From Myxococcales bacterium (lineage in GTDB: Bacteria; Myxococcota_A; Polyangia; Polyangiales; Polyangiaceae): 49,583 nt of DNA. The notes under the pieces are model-generated. The model was given only the letters and a program-made list of their open reading frames with translations. It did not search any database and was not told where the DNA came from. Made by a program: the position numbers and the translations under genes. Positions 1 through 8,227 of this stretch are shown in pieces. The stretch is from positions 1 to 49,583 of the forward strand of contig JAHFDY010000005.1 of assembly GCA_023248735.1 (NCBI GenBank), read 5' to 3'. Every line of letters begins with the position of its first letter. The first letter of the stretch is position 1.

Positions 1-561
1 AAAGTGCTCGGTCACATAGCTCGCAATCACGGGAGCGACGTCCGATGGAATCGTGTACCCGTGATCGGCCAGCCACGTGTTGAGCGCCTGCGGATCGGTC
101 GACCGCAGTTGCACGGTCTCATAGGGGCCGACAGTTTCCTGTTTCAAGACCGTAACGCCTCCTGGCGACGCGGCGGCGCTCGCATCCATCGTAGACCCGA
201 TTCCCGTGTTGGTGCGAGGACAGTAAGGGGGTGGCGGGCAGTTAATGGGTGGCGCGATCACCTGCACGGCCGTTATCGAATCGAGCGTTGAAAACAACGC
301 GTCCGCACTAACGCCAACATCGACCGTACCCACAATGGGGAGCACCCAAGCGAACGATGCCGGGCTCCCTTGGTAGCGAATTTGATCGTAGAGCGTCGTC
401 TTCTGCGGCGAGATCGCCAACACCATTCGATGGTCGGTGACCACCGTGTTGTCTTGAGGTGGCGCAAAACACCCACCGCACGCCAGGGCCGGGCGATGGA
501 CTGCGACGAGCCCCATCGCAAGCGAGGAAGCTGCAACTGCCGTGACGAATTTTGGGTGCAT
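1..561 (-). CDS. DUF2330 domain protein, partial (C-terminus outside window)
   Basis: Read on the minus strand, an open frame of 187 codons starts with ATG at 561 and runs off the left edge without a stop. The N-terminus is a signal peptide ending in LALA, followed at once by CGGCF, then TVVTDHRMVLAISPQKTTLYD and, after RYQGSPASFAWVLPIVG, an alternating hydrophobic pattern. This Cys-Gly-Gly-Cys-Phe start with the 'ISP.KTTLYDQIRY.G.P..FAWVLPI' block is characteristic of DUF2330 proteins, a secreted or surface family of unknown function common in myxobacteria. A Pro-rich insert with CPPPPYC lies near residue 107. It is the last gene of a minus-strand group with the two lipoprotein genes upstream; the gap to the preceding stop is 157 bp. 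Family assignment is confident; no function can be given. Confidence 0.85.
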   Translation of the reverse strand, partial: MHPKFVTAVAASSLAMGLVAVHRPALACGGCFAPPQDNTVVTDHRMVLAISPQKTTLYDQIRYQGSPASFAWVLPIVGTVDVGVSADALFSTLDSITAVQVIAPPINCPPPPYCPRTNTGIGSTMDASAAASPGGVTVLKQETVGPYETVQLRSTDPQALNTWLADHGYTIPSDVAPVIASYVTEHF

Positions 562-718
562 ATCGAGCCTCATGGGTGGAAGATCAAAGGCGCACGGAGC
601 ATTCTCCGTGCCAACGCATCATCGCGAACATTCTGGGCATGCGATCCCGACGCGCGCATGACGACGAAGTCTTGTTTGCGCTGCTTCGGCACACGATGGC
701 ACTCGTTCATTTTCGAGA

Positions 719-1684
719 TCACTGGGAGCCCGCGAGTGCGCTCGCCACCTGAATGCGCGTCGTGGTCTTTGCGAAACGACCGAGCGTGTCGCGGACTTCG
801 ACGGTGACGTCGAGCGGCTTTCCAAGGAATGCGGAAACGGGTGTCGACGCGTTGTCGAGCTGATACCGAAGTCCGTAGATCTTGCAATAGCCGCCCTCGT
901 CGGGAAAAAGTGAAAACACGAAGCTCGTGTTTGGAACAACGACTTCGGTGTCGGGCTGGCGCGCTGTCAGTGTGATCGTCGCACCAGCCTGCTTCAGCTG
1001 TTTGGTTCGAACGGCGATCCAAAGGTGGTGCCCACCTTGCGGGCCAGGCTCGGCTGCGAGCGTTTGCCCTGCCGTTAGCGGCGCAAAGTCGGTCTGACCT
1101 GTTCCGACAATGATCTGCGGTTCACCACCGGTGGGTGTACTGCACGCGTCGCTTGAACTCTCCGCCCAGTCCGCGCGATAGGTCTCGAGGTCCCCCGCGA
1201 GCAAGGTACTGTCGATGCATCGTCCTGCCGAGCACGTTTGGGGCGCCGTACACGAGGGACCCGCATCACCAAGCGATCCGAACGTGACGCAGTTTGCTTC
1301 GAGCTGCATGCGCATGAGTTTCCGTTCCCCACATGCAGCCGGGGCCGTGGCGAGTCGCGTGATAACGCTCGTCGACGTGAAGCTACCGCTCGTGGTCAGC
1401 GTGCGCTCGAATGCCTCCACCCGCACAGAAAGCGCAGACGAACCGTCGGGCGCAACCGGAAACTCGAAGGGAAATAGTGATGTTGTCGGCGTCGGCTCGA
1501 TCGTGCGGCGGGCGACTTCACGTCCATCGCGCGTCGCCGTCACAATGAAACTCGAGACGACGCTCGCAACGGCGGGTTGCGCCTGCACGCCGATGATCAT
1601 TTCAGAAGATGCGCACTCGGGTTGCTCTGCGCCGCATGAGCAACCTAGCACCATCACAACGAGCAATAGCCAAAGCGTGCGCAT
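719..1684 (-). CDS. Predicted lipoprotein, unknown function
   Basis: A 321-residue protein with an ATG start. Residues 1-14 form a short hydrophobic signal segment ending in VLG before Cys15, a plausible lipobox, so the mature protein is probably a lipoprotein. The body is predicted to be beta-rich, with several Cys residues around 130-155 (CGERK, NCVTFG, CTAPQTCSAGRCID) that resemble the short Cys-rich spacer common in myxobacterial lipoproteins. I do not recognise a catalytic domain. The start is only 6 bp after the stop of the copper monooxygenase-like gene upstream, so the two are probably cotranscribed and may be exported together. Confidence 0.75.
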   Translation of the reverse strand: MRTLWLLLVVMVLGCSCGAEQPECASSEMIIGVQAQPAVASVVSSFIVTATRDGREVARRTIEPTPTTSLFPFEFPVAPDGSSALSVRVEAFERTLTTSGSFTSTSVITRLATAPAACGERKLMRMQLEANCVTFGSLGDAGPSCTAPQTCSAGRCIDSTLLAGDLETYRADWAESSSDACSTPTGGEPQIIVGTGQTDFAPLTAGQTLAAEPGPQGGHHLWIAVRTKQLKQAGATITLTARQPDTEVVVPNTSFVFSLFPDEGGYCKIYGLRYQLDNASTPVSAFLGKPLDVTVEVRDTLGRFAKTTTRIQVASALAGSQ

Positions 1685-1690
1685 GGCTTC

Positions 1691-2659
1691 TCAAAAGCAG
1701 TAGCGCGCATCCGAGGATTCCCACGGGTAGAAATACGCGAATAGATTGCAGTGTTCGTCGGTCTCTACATGGGGCCCGAACTTGATGGTCGTGTTGCCAC
1801 CGTTCTGAAACGAGCACGTGTACTGAAGGCCACTGCTTTTGGAAACCGCACGCGCCTCAGGGAGAATCGTAAACGGCGGTTCGGCCCAGTCACGTGAACG
1901 GTAGACCTCATCGGTCGCGCTCGTTCCATCGGGCGAGAGATTCACGCTGAAGGCTTTCCCTCGGCTGTGAAAGTGTCCCGTCATCGCCACGACATTGGCG
2001 TCTTCCGGAAAGGTGCACGTCGTCGTAAACGAGCGCTCGGAACGCGGAGGGATTTCGACGTTCACGTTGTTCGCGAACATCGTCCCCATGTGGGCCTTAA
2101 TCTTTGAGGGATCCGTTGCGGCGACAAGATTCACGCGCACCTTCCCCACGCCCGCGGGCGTGCCCTGCGTCTGTGCGTTGACGTAGTGCGTTTGAAGCAT
2201 GAGTTGCCGATGGGCCTTCAGCTTGAAGGCAACACCCTCGGGCAATTGCCAATCGAACTTTCCGCTCTGCGAACCGACAACGAGGTTGTAGCCGTTCGTT
2301 CCCATGGGTGAGAACACGCCCTTGAAGCAATCGTCGTCGTGATCGGCAAAGTCCTGATCCGTCTGGAACAAGTTCATGTGATGGCTTCCGGTGAGATACC
2401 TCACCTGAAATTTCACCACCTCGAGGTCAACGTCGCTCGGGAGCTTGAACCAATAGCAATGCTGAATTTCCGTACCCGCATCGACCTTGAATTCGGGGGT
2501 CTCAAGCTGCACGCCGTGCTCGGGAGCCGGGAGGTCATACGCATCATCGTGAACTGGAGGCGGGACAGAGCTGCACGCGCCAACGAGCGCAACCAGCACC
2601 AACTGAGGTGCGAAAAAATGCGTCGACGAAAGGCGCGTACGCCAATTGAAATGCGGCAT
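1691..2659 (-). CDS. Copper type II monooxygenase-like lipoprotein (PHM/DBH fold)
   Basis: 322 residues; signal peptide with lipobox VGAC (Cys29). The ligand pattern of peptidylglycine/dopamine-type copper monooxygenases can be followed in order: HHM at 93-95 and QTHYVN with His158 (the CuH site), GHFHSRG with His229 and His231 (two CuM ligands), and TDEHCNLFAYFYP at 300-312 where the family has the CuM methionine (DEMCN in PHM). Here that residue is His303, so the CuM site would be three-His. Known members hydroxylate a substrate carbon with O2 and ascorbate; the bacterial substrates are mostly unknown. Two-domain spacing and length fit the family catalytic core. It heads a probable operon with the next lipoprotein and is predicted to act on the cell surface or in the periplasm. 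Family call confident; activity is inference. Confidence 0.82.
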   Translation of the reverse strand: MPHFNWRTRLSSTHFFAPQLVLVALVGACSSVPPPVHDDAYDLPAPEHGVQLETPEFKVDAGTEIQHCYWFKLPSDVDLEVVKFQVRYLTGSHHMNLFQTDQDFADHDDDCFKGVFSPMGTNGYNLVVGSQSGKFDWQLPEGVAFKLKAHRQLMLQTHYVNAQTQGTPAGVGKVRVNLVAATDPSKIKAHMGTMFANNVNVEIPPRSERSFTTTCTFPEDANVVAMTGHFHSRGKAFSVNLSPDGTSATDEVYRSRDWAEPPFTILPEARAVSKSSGLQYTCSFQNGGNTTIKFGPHVETDEHCNLFAYFYPWESSDARYCF

Positions 2660-2975
2660 GGACGTTCGCTAGTGCACTCCGCGTACCAATGCAGGGATGC
2701 GGGGAAAATGCACGACTGTTCCTTCGACCATGACATGGAACGCCGGCCAACGGAGCGTCGGCGCAACGTGGCACAGGTCGCGCCGCCAACGCACCGGGCG
2801 TCGAGTGTACAAGAGTCCCAAGGTGGAGGCACCGTTTGCGCGTTAGTGACCGCGCTCAGAACTTGCGCCTTGCGTTTGCGCAGTTCGGACGCGTCGAGCC
2901 ACCCAACGGAACCCGAGCTGATCGCCTGTTTGCCGATCGGCAAGCTCTTCTCGGACCACAAACCGTTGACTCTGT
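2660..2975. other. Non-coding gap of about 316 bp with a perfect 14-bp palindrome
   Basis: This is the gap between the start of the copper monooxygenase-like gene and the stop of the FHA/CpaF-like gene, both on the minus strand. Open frames here show no recognisable protein pattern. A perfect palindrome, TTGCCGATCGGCAA, lies at 2930-2943, about 33 bp past the upstream stop. It has no following T-run, so it could be a factor-independent terminator stem or a dimeric regulator site. The promoter of the lipoprotein group should lie in this gap, but I cannot point to convincing -35/-10 boxes. Confidence 0.4.
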
Positions 2976-5009
2976 CTAACGTCCCTTCTTGAACAAACTG
3001 GCGTCCGCTCGAACCCCCGCCGCAACAAGCATCGGCAAGATCCGTGGCACGTTGCCAGTCGCCTCAAATTGGCCGTTCGCATCGACGACGAAGATGTCCC
3101 TCGTTGGATTGGCCTTTTCGCCCCAAGACTCCGCTATGCGCGTCACGCGCGCGCGTCCGTCTGGACCTCGACTCACCTCGACGAAGACGTCAAATGACTC
3201 GAGCACGAGGTCCTTTGCGGAGTCGAGCGTCGTACCCGCGCGCCCAAGAACGAGTTGCGCCGCGACGCGCGCGAGTCCTTGCCGCAACGATGGCGCAAGC
3301 GCCGAAGCAACCACGCCGCCCGAGCCGGAAGCTACCGCGTCTGCGACCGCGACCATTCCGCCACCCGAGAGAGGCCCGATGAACAAGCGATCGCCTCCGA
3401 GGAGCGACGCAGCGCGCATGACCGATTGCGCATCGCTAGGACGCGGAACGGTCAACGCAATCGCGCCGGCATTCGGCGCGCTAACCATTTCGTGTTCCTG
3501 AACGAGCACCGTTCGATCGGCCGGTGGGATGCTCGCCATGAGCGCGCTCTGCACGTTCGCAGCCGCGAGGCCAGATTCGGCAACGACAAGGACGTTTGCT
3601 CGCCCGGCAACGCAAGCTTCGAGGAAGCTCGCCATTGCACGCGAAAGTAGCCCCCCCCGGACGCTTTCTTCGAGCGTACTCTCCGCTCGTTGCGGGCGAC
3701 GAAGCGCGAGCACGGCTTGCCCGGAGAACGGCGGAACGACTGCGGTCATCGTCACACCACGCGGAAGACGCCGGACGACAAGTCCCTCGCCCTCAAGCGG
3801 CGGAGACCCAACCTGAAGCGCAAGGCGCGTGATGATGCGCCGAAGCGATTCGTCGCTCGAAAATGCGACCTCGGCATACGTCGCCTGCACGCCTCGCTGG
3901 ACCGACATGGTATCGAAACGACAACAGTAAATTTCGTTGACTGTTTCATCTTCGAGCAAGCCCGCAAGTGGGCCCAGGGCGACGAGCTCCTTCAGCGCGT
4001 CGCGTGCAACCGCTTCAATGTCGACGCCTTCGGGCGACTCGCCTTCGTCGCGCATCGCCTTCGCCTGCTCGCGCACCGCGCGATCGATCGCACCCGCCAG
4101 CTTGTCATCGGCCACGGGATTCGCGCGCAACGGACTCAGGTTGATCACATCCGAAACGCGATCCATGAGCGTTACGAGAGCAAGGCGGCGTGCTGCCGAC
4201 CCCGCTGCTTCGCGCGCACCAGTAACAGAACGTTGCGCGTGCGGCGGCATGGTCGGGCCGATCGAGGGGCGAGGCGGAGCGACCGGCGCAACCGCGCTCA
4301 CGTTCGATCCTTGCCCGAGCGGCATTGCGATCGACGGCATCGCGCCGGGCGGTGGAAGCGGCGCTTGTGCGGCCGGCGCGACCTGAGGAGCCGAGGGCGT
4401 TCCACTTGGCGCAAGCGACACCTGCGGCGCAGACGGCATCGGCGGACGCGTCGGCAGCGAAACCGTCTGGGGACGCGATCGCGGCAGGTCAACGGGAGGC
4501 GGCGCGGGCATCGAGGGGGGCCTGGGCGCCGCAACGTACGCTGGCGGGGCGACCTGAGGCCGTGGAGCCGCGGGTGGCGGCGCAGTCACAGCAGCGGGCG
4601 GGGCGGCGGGTGGTGAAGTGATCAGCGGCGCTGACGAAAGGACTGGCAAGGGAGGCTGGGCCGCAAGGACGGCGGGCGCGGACGGAAGGTGCCCTTGCTG
4701 TGACGCTCCTTCCGCGATGTGACCGGGCTCGAGGCGCAACACAAAATCGCCGATGTAGACTTTGTCGCCCTCGCGTACCGGCGTCGCCTGCGCGATTTTG
4801 CGACCGTTCACGTAAGTGCCGTTCGTGCTTTTCAGATCGGTGACGATGAACCGACTGTCGCGAAAAAGGAGGCGGGCGTGGTGCTTCGAAACGTTGCCCT
4901 TGGGGAGCATCAGATCGTTGCCCTGAACCCTTCCGACGCTGACTTCGTTCTTGTCGTAGAACTCGCGGCGCTCGGATCCGCCCTTCTCACTAATGATGAC
5001 CGTGAACAT
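2976..5009 (-). CDS. FHA domain fused to degenerate CpaF/TadA-like secretion ATPase
   Basis: 677 residues from ATG 5009, chosen because GAGGGA lies 6-7 bp upstream and the FHA fold starts at once (MFTVIISEKGG); the open frame continues 71 codons further upstream. FHA at about 24-92: VGR (25-27), SKHH (41-44) and STNGTYVNG (61-69), all the phosphothreonine-binding residues. A Pro/Ala-rich linker covers 108-258. The second half follows CpaF: GPLAGLLEDETVNEI at 346-360, then the nucleotide-binding core. In that core the P-loop position reads VVAESGLAAANVQS (475-488) with no GxxGxGK[ST], and the usual GE after the Walker B strand is GP in DRLFIGPLSGG (540-549). The C-terminal GRARVTRIAESWG (618-630) matches the CpaF 'RRVTHItEv.G' strand. 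It therefore looks like a catalytically dead secretion ATPase tethered to a phosphopeptide reader. No other Tad or pilus gene lies in the window. Confidence 0.8.
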   Translation of the reverse strand: MFTVIISEKGGSERREFYDKNEVSVGRVQGNDLMLPKGNVSKHHARLLFRDSRFIVTDLKSTNGTYVNGRKIAQATPVREGDKVYIGDFVLRLEPGHIAEGASQQGHLPSAPAVLAAQPPLPVLSSAPLITSPPAAPPAAVTAPPPAAPRPQVAPPAYVAAPRPPSMPAPPPVDLPRSRPQTVSLPTRPPMPSAPQVSLAPSGTPSAPQVAPAAQAPLPPPGAMPSIAMPLGQGSNVSAVAPVAPPRPSIGPTMPPHAQRSVTGAREAAGSAARRLALVTLMDRVSDVINLSPLRANPVADDKLAGAIDRAVREQAKAMRDEGESPEGVDIEAVARDALKELVALGPLAGLLEDETVNEIYCCRFDTMSVQRGVQATYAEVAFSSDESLRRIITRLALQVGSPPLEGEGLVVRRLPRGVTMTAVVPPFSGQAVLALRRPQRAESTLEESVRGGLLSRAMASFLEACVAGRANVLVVAESGLAAANVQSALMASIPPADRTVLVQEHEMVSAPNAGAIALTVPRPSDAQSVMRAASLLGGDRLFIGPLSGGGMVAVADAVASGSGGVVASALAPSLRQGLARVAAQLVLGRAGTTLDSAKDLVLESFDVFVEVSRGPDGRARVTRIAESWGEKANPTRDIFVVDANGQFEATGNVPRILPMLVAAGVRADASLFKKGR

Positions 5010-5254
5010 TTCGTTCCCTCGCGACGCACCCAACCACCGCCTGAACCGGACGAAGCCGTTTGCGTGCGCAATTTGAAATTGTCGAAGCGAAAGACCAGAC
5101 CTGTCAACGACAGTTAACCCGGTCGCTGCGAACGACCGTACACGCCGCGCTGGGTACATTCGCGCTAACTCAACCCGTACACCCGTCCAGGTAGGGGAAA
5201 AGCTCATCCTTTTGGATGACACACCACTGGCTCATTTCGTGCATGGGCCCCGAA

Positions 5255-5437
5255 ATGGCCGACGGTGGACAAGCTGCATCACCCGCGAAGACAATCAAGC
5301 TTCTCGCTCGCACGATTGCACGCGATCTCCGCGCTCAGGGTTATTCGGAGCGCGACGTGATTCAGTTCGCCAGCGCGCTTCTCGCCGAAGCGACCGATAT
5401 GGTCCGTGCTCGCCCAACACCTGCGACCCTAGCGTGA
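5255..5437 (+). CDS. Small hypothetical protein
   Basis: A 60-residue frame from ATG 5255 (MADGGQAASPAKTIKLLART). The same frame is open further upstream and ATG 5243 is also possible. After residue 10 the sequence is predicted to be strongly alpha-helical with alternating charge (RTIARDLRAQGYSERDVIQF, then ASALLAEATDMV), which looks like a real folded helical domain and not an antisense shadow. No strong Shine-Dalgarno precedes either ATG, so the start is uncertain. It lies divergent from the FHA/CpaF-like gene and 54 bp ahead of the membrane protein gene, and could be cotranscribed with the latter. Function unknown. Confidence 0.5.
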   Translation: MADGGQAASPAKTIKLLARTIARDLRAQGYSERDVIQFASALLAEATDMVRARPTPATLA

Positions 5438-5491
5438 CCGAGCACGCGTAGCGAAAAGCGCGAACAACGCAGCGTGTGTTAGGGTGGCCGC

Positions 5492-6856
5492 ATGTTTGCG
5501 CGATGGCGAGCGCCCGACTCCACGCGACGGCGTTTTTGCATCGCGCTCGCTATCTACCTTGCCACCGCGCTCGTCTACCTCGCCGTCGCCGGTCCTCCAA
5601 GGATCACGTCGCACACGCCTTACAACCACTATGCGCATTTGGCGCACGCGTGGTTACATAAGACAAACGCGCTCGAGGGCGGCCCTCCAAGCTACGCCGG
5701 CAACAACGACTTCGCATCGTTCGAGGGCAAGACCTACATCAGTTTCCCACCCTTCCCTGCGGTTGTGATGCTGCCGATGGTGGCACTGGCCGGATCTCCG
5801 GAACGGTTTTCGGACGGGCAGTTTGTGATGTGGCTCGGAGGCATCGGGCCAGCGGTGCTCTTTTTGATACTCGAACGGTTACGAAAAACACTGCGCTCGC
5901 CGCGGTCAGAGTGCGAAAATGTAGCTCTGTGCGCGCTATTTGCATTTGGAACCGTCTACTTCTTTAGCGCCGTCCAAGGCACCGTTTGGTTTGCGGCGCA
6001 TTCGATTGGTGTAGCTGCGCTTGCGATCGCACTCCTCTTTTCGATGGAAGCCAGGCGGCCCTTTCTCGCTGGGCTTGCGTTTGCGTGCGCGTGGACCTGT
6101 AGACCGAGCATGCTGCTTGCGACCCTCGTGTTCGCGCTCGAAGCGCTTCGAGCGCATGCTTCGGACGGCGAAGAGCGCGACGGGTTCTTCGCAACGCTTC
6201 TCGCGCAGTTGCGATCGCTGAAATGGGGACGATTTGTAACCTCCATTGCGATATTTTCGTTACCCGTGTTCGCGTCGTTCGCGATCTGCAGCTGGTACAA
6301 TTACGCCCGTTTTCACGCGCTGAGCCCATTCGCCTTCGGGCACGAGCACCTCACCGTTTACTGGCAAGGACGCATGCTCAAGTGGGGTTTGTTCGGCTAC
6401 CATTACGTACCGAAAAACCTCGGCATAGCGCTCACGTTGCTTCCTTGGCTGCCATCGAAAGAGGGCGCGGCGGCGTTCGGCTCGCTCTTCAAGATCAACG
6501 AACATGGCCTTGCGCTGTGGTTCACGACCCCGCTTTATTTTTGGCTCCTCTATCCGAAACGAAAGTCGCCGTTTTACGTTGGGCTCGCTTTGGTCGCAGG
6601 GCTGCAGGCCGCCATGCTCCTCATGTACCAGAACAGCGGATGGCGACAATTCGGCTATCGCTTTTCGAGCGACTACGCGCTGCTGCTGTTCATCATGCTT
6701 GCGATCGGCGGGCAGCGCTTTGGCGCTTTGTTTCGCGGCGCTGCCACTTGGTCGCTCGCGTGGAACTTGTTCGGTGCGATCAGCTTCGATCGTGACGCGT
6801 TCGATCGGTATTACTTCCGCGAAGGGTCGCAAACAGTGCTGTACCAGACGGACTAA
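5492..6856 (+). CDS. Polytopic membrane protein, possibly GT-C-type glycosyltransferase
   Basis: 454 residues with about 9-11 hydrophobic segments. The first is at about 16-33 (a run of FCIALAIYLATALVYLAVAG type). A long polar loop follows, containing SHTPYNHYAHLAHAWLH and a KTYISFPPFPAVVMLP stretch. A large first external loop with aromatic and acidic residues after TM1 is the arrangement of GT-C glycosyltransferases and PMT-like proteins, but a clear catalytic Asp pair is not evident. Myxobacteria carry many such 'hypothetical membrane proteins'. It converges with the synthase-like gene on the other strand, and the two stop codons overlap by 4 bp (6853-6856). The glycan role is inference from topology only. 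Confidence 0.7.
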   Translation: MFARWRAPDSTRRRFCIALAIYLATALVYLAVAGPPRITSHTPYNHYAHLAHAWLHKTNALEGGPPSYAGNNDFASFEGKTYISFPPFPAVVMLPMVALAGSPERFSDGQFVMWLGGIGPAVLFLILERLRKTLRSPRSECENVALCALFAFGTVYFFSAVQGTVWFAAHSIGVAALAIALLFSMEARRPFLAGLAFACAWTCRPSMLLATLVFALEALRAHASDGEERDGFFATLLAQLRSLKWGRFVTSIAIFSLPVFASFAICSWYNYARFHALSPFAFGHEHLTVYWQGRMLKWGLFGYHYVPKNLGIALTLLPWLPSKEGAAAFGSLFKINEHGLALWFTTPLYFWLLYPKRKSPFYVGLALVAGLQAAMLLMYQNSGWRQFGYRFSSDYALLLFIMLAIGGQRFGALFRGAATWSLAWNLFGAISFDRDAFDRYYFREGSQTVLYQTD

Positions 6857-8058
6857 TGGAGCAGTACGTGGTCCCAGCTCAGTGGCGTTCCCGCTTCGAC
6901 ATCGCACGAGACGCGCACCCCCTCAAACACACTCGCGTAACGCGTGTGCAAACCGCCGCCTGGTCGAATTGAATCGAAATTGCCGGCCGCATTTCCGCCG
7001 CCTCCTTCGAACATCAAAACGTCGCCTTTCTTGACGGTCTTCGTAATCCAAAGTGTGGGCCTCGTGCCGCGATTGCCGAGCTCGCGCGCCGTTGGCTCGA
7101 AGCACACGTCGCCAAGCGCACGCACAGCACACTCGCGCTCGAGCTCCGTTTCGTAACTCATATTGCGATCTTTTTCGACCGCGCGAATCGAGTCGACCAT
7201 CTTCTTCAGCTCGGCGGGCGTGCGCGAGAAGGGCCAATCAAACCCTCCCTCGCCTTTCGCAAACAGAGCGCGGGCCTCGTCGCGATCGCCAAGCAGGTGA
7301 ACCTCAACGATGCACGCTCCGAGCCGCACACCCTCGGTCGGTGCGATGTGAGGCATTGGGCCCTTCGGGTCTTTCGGGTCGGCGTCTGCCCACAAAGAGT
7401 GGTCGCTCAAACCGATCGGTACCGGATACATTTGCGCGAGCACCGGAATCGTCCGAAGGTGCGCCTCTTCGAAACGCGTTGGATATCCGCTGTTGCAATG
7501 AAGCAGCGCAAGTTCTTTGCATCCCGCACCGGAAAGGATGCCAATCGCTTCGTCGAGCTCGTGCAAGTACGTCATGCCGTTCGACATGACGATAGGCTTT
7601 CCTGTCTGCGCCATCTTCACGAGCAGTGGATGATCGACCACCTCAAAGCTCGCCACTTTGTAGAACGGGGCATTGAGCGACTCGAGAAAATCGACCGCCG
7701 ATTCATCGAATGGCGATGAGAACATGTCGAGATCGAGCGCAGCAGCTTGTGCGAAGAGGCGCTCATGCCACTCGTATGGAGTAGCCGCCTTGTCGTAAAG
7801 ATCGAACGTGTACGATCCGTCCCACATCGAGCCACGAATGCGAAAACGCTCGTTCTTGATACGGCGTGAAATCGTGTCTGCCGTGTAGGTCTGGAGCTTA
7901 ACCGCATTGCATCCAGCATCTTTGGCGGCGCGCAAGAGCCTCACCGCTTCATCGTAGTCGCCGTTGTGATTGCACGAGAGCTCGGCAATGACGTACGTGG
8001 GTTGCCCCGCACCGATGGCGTGCCGTCCTAACCTGAACGAAGGAGCGAAACGGCTCAT
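6853..8058 (-). CDS. Pseudaminic/sialic acid synthase family protein (NeuB/PseI-like)
   Basis: 401 residues from ATG 8058. An upstream ATG at 8130 would begin inside a large inverted repeat and precede the conserved IAELSCNHNGD block by too much. The NeuB TIM barrel is clear: IAELSCNHNGD, AVKLQTYTADT, SSPFDESAVDFLESL, YKVASFEVVDHPLL, CNSGYPT and PIGLSDHS. GSMWDGSYTFDLY and TPYEWHERLF are closer to the PseI (pseudaminic acid) branch than to NeuB itself. The C-terminus has an SAF/antifreeze-like domain (KTVKKGDVLMFEGGGG and following). The family condenses phosphoenolpyruvate with an N-acetyl hexosamine sugar to make a nonulosonic acid. None of the partner genes for a nonulosonic acid pathway (epimerase, aminotransferase, CMP-transferase) are visible nearby. 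The sugar substrate is unproven. Confidence 0.85.
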   Translation of the reverse strand: MSRFAPSFRLGRHAIGAGQPTYVIAELSCNHNGDYDEAVRLLRAAKDAGCNAVKLQTYTADTISRRIKNERFRIRGSMWDGSYTFDLYDKAATPYEWHERLFAQAAALDLDMFSSPFDESAVDFLESLNAPFYKVASFEVVDHPLLVKMAQTGKPIVMSNGMTYLHELDEAIGILSGAGCKELALLHCNSGYPTRFEEAHLRTIPVLAQMYPVPIGLSDHSLWADADPKDPKGPMPHIAPTEGVRLGACIVEVHLLGDRDEARALFAKGEGGFDWPFSRTPAELKKMVDSIRAVEKDRNMSYETELERECAVRALGDVCFEPTARELGNRGTRPTLWITKTVKKGDVLMFEGGGGNAAGNFDSIRPGGGLHTRYASVFEGVRVSCDVEAGTPLSWDHVLLH

Positions 8059-8108
8059 TGATAGAGTGTACGACCTCGTTAGCTCCGATGTCGAACACGG
8101 TGCAGCCG

Positions 8109-8171
8109 TCGTCCCTTGACCGAGGCGCATTGAGCAATGCGCTCGCTGCCTCGCAGCTGGTCAAGGGACGA
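8109..8171. repeat. Large nested inverted repeat in an intergenic gap
   Basis: Outer arms of 13 bp are perfectly complementary: TCGTCCCTTGACC at 8109-8121 and GGTCAAGGGACGA at 8159-8171. Inside them lies a second perfect hairpin, GCGCATT (8125-8131) / AATGCGC (8136-8142), with a 4-nt loop. It sits between the DUF192 gene stop (8228) and the synthase start (8058), both on the minus strand. It has no T-run, so it could be a Rho-type or processing structure, a terminator variant or a palindromic repeat element. Confidence 0.6.
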
Positions 8172-8227
8172 GACTATTCACTGGGGCCCTGCCCCACGAC
8201 CCCGAAATGGGCCTCCCGCGAATTTCC

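Noticed and set aside
3690-4616. 308-codon open frame on the plus strand opposite the FHA/CpaF-like gene
   Set aside because: It is very Arg-rich and low in complexity, as expected from the complement of a Pro/Ala-rich linker. The minus strand has a clear FHA and CpaF pattern with a Shine-Dalgarno.
8059-8130. Upstream ATG (8130) as the synthase start
   Set aside because: It falls inside the large inverted repeat and adds 24 residues before the conserved start without any Shine-Dalgarno.
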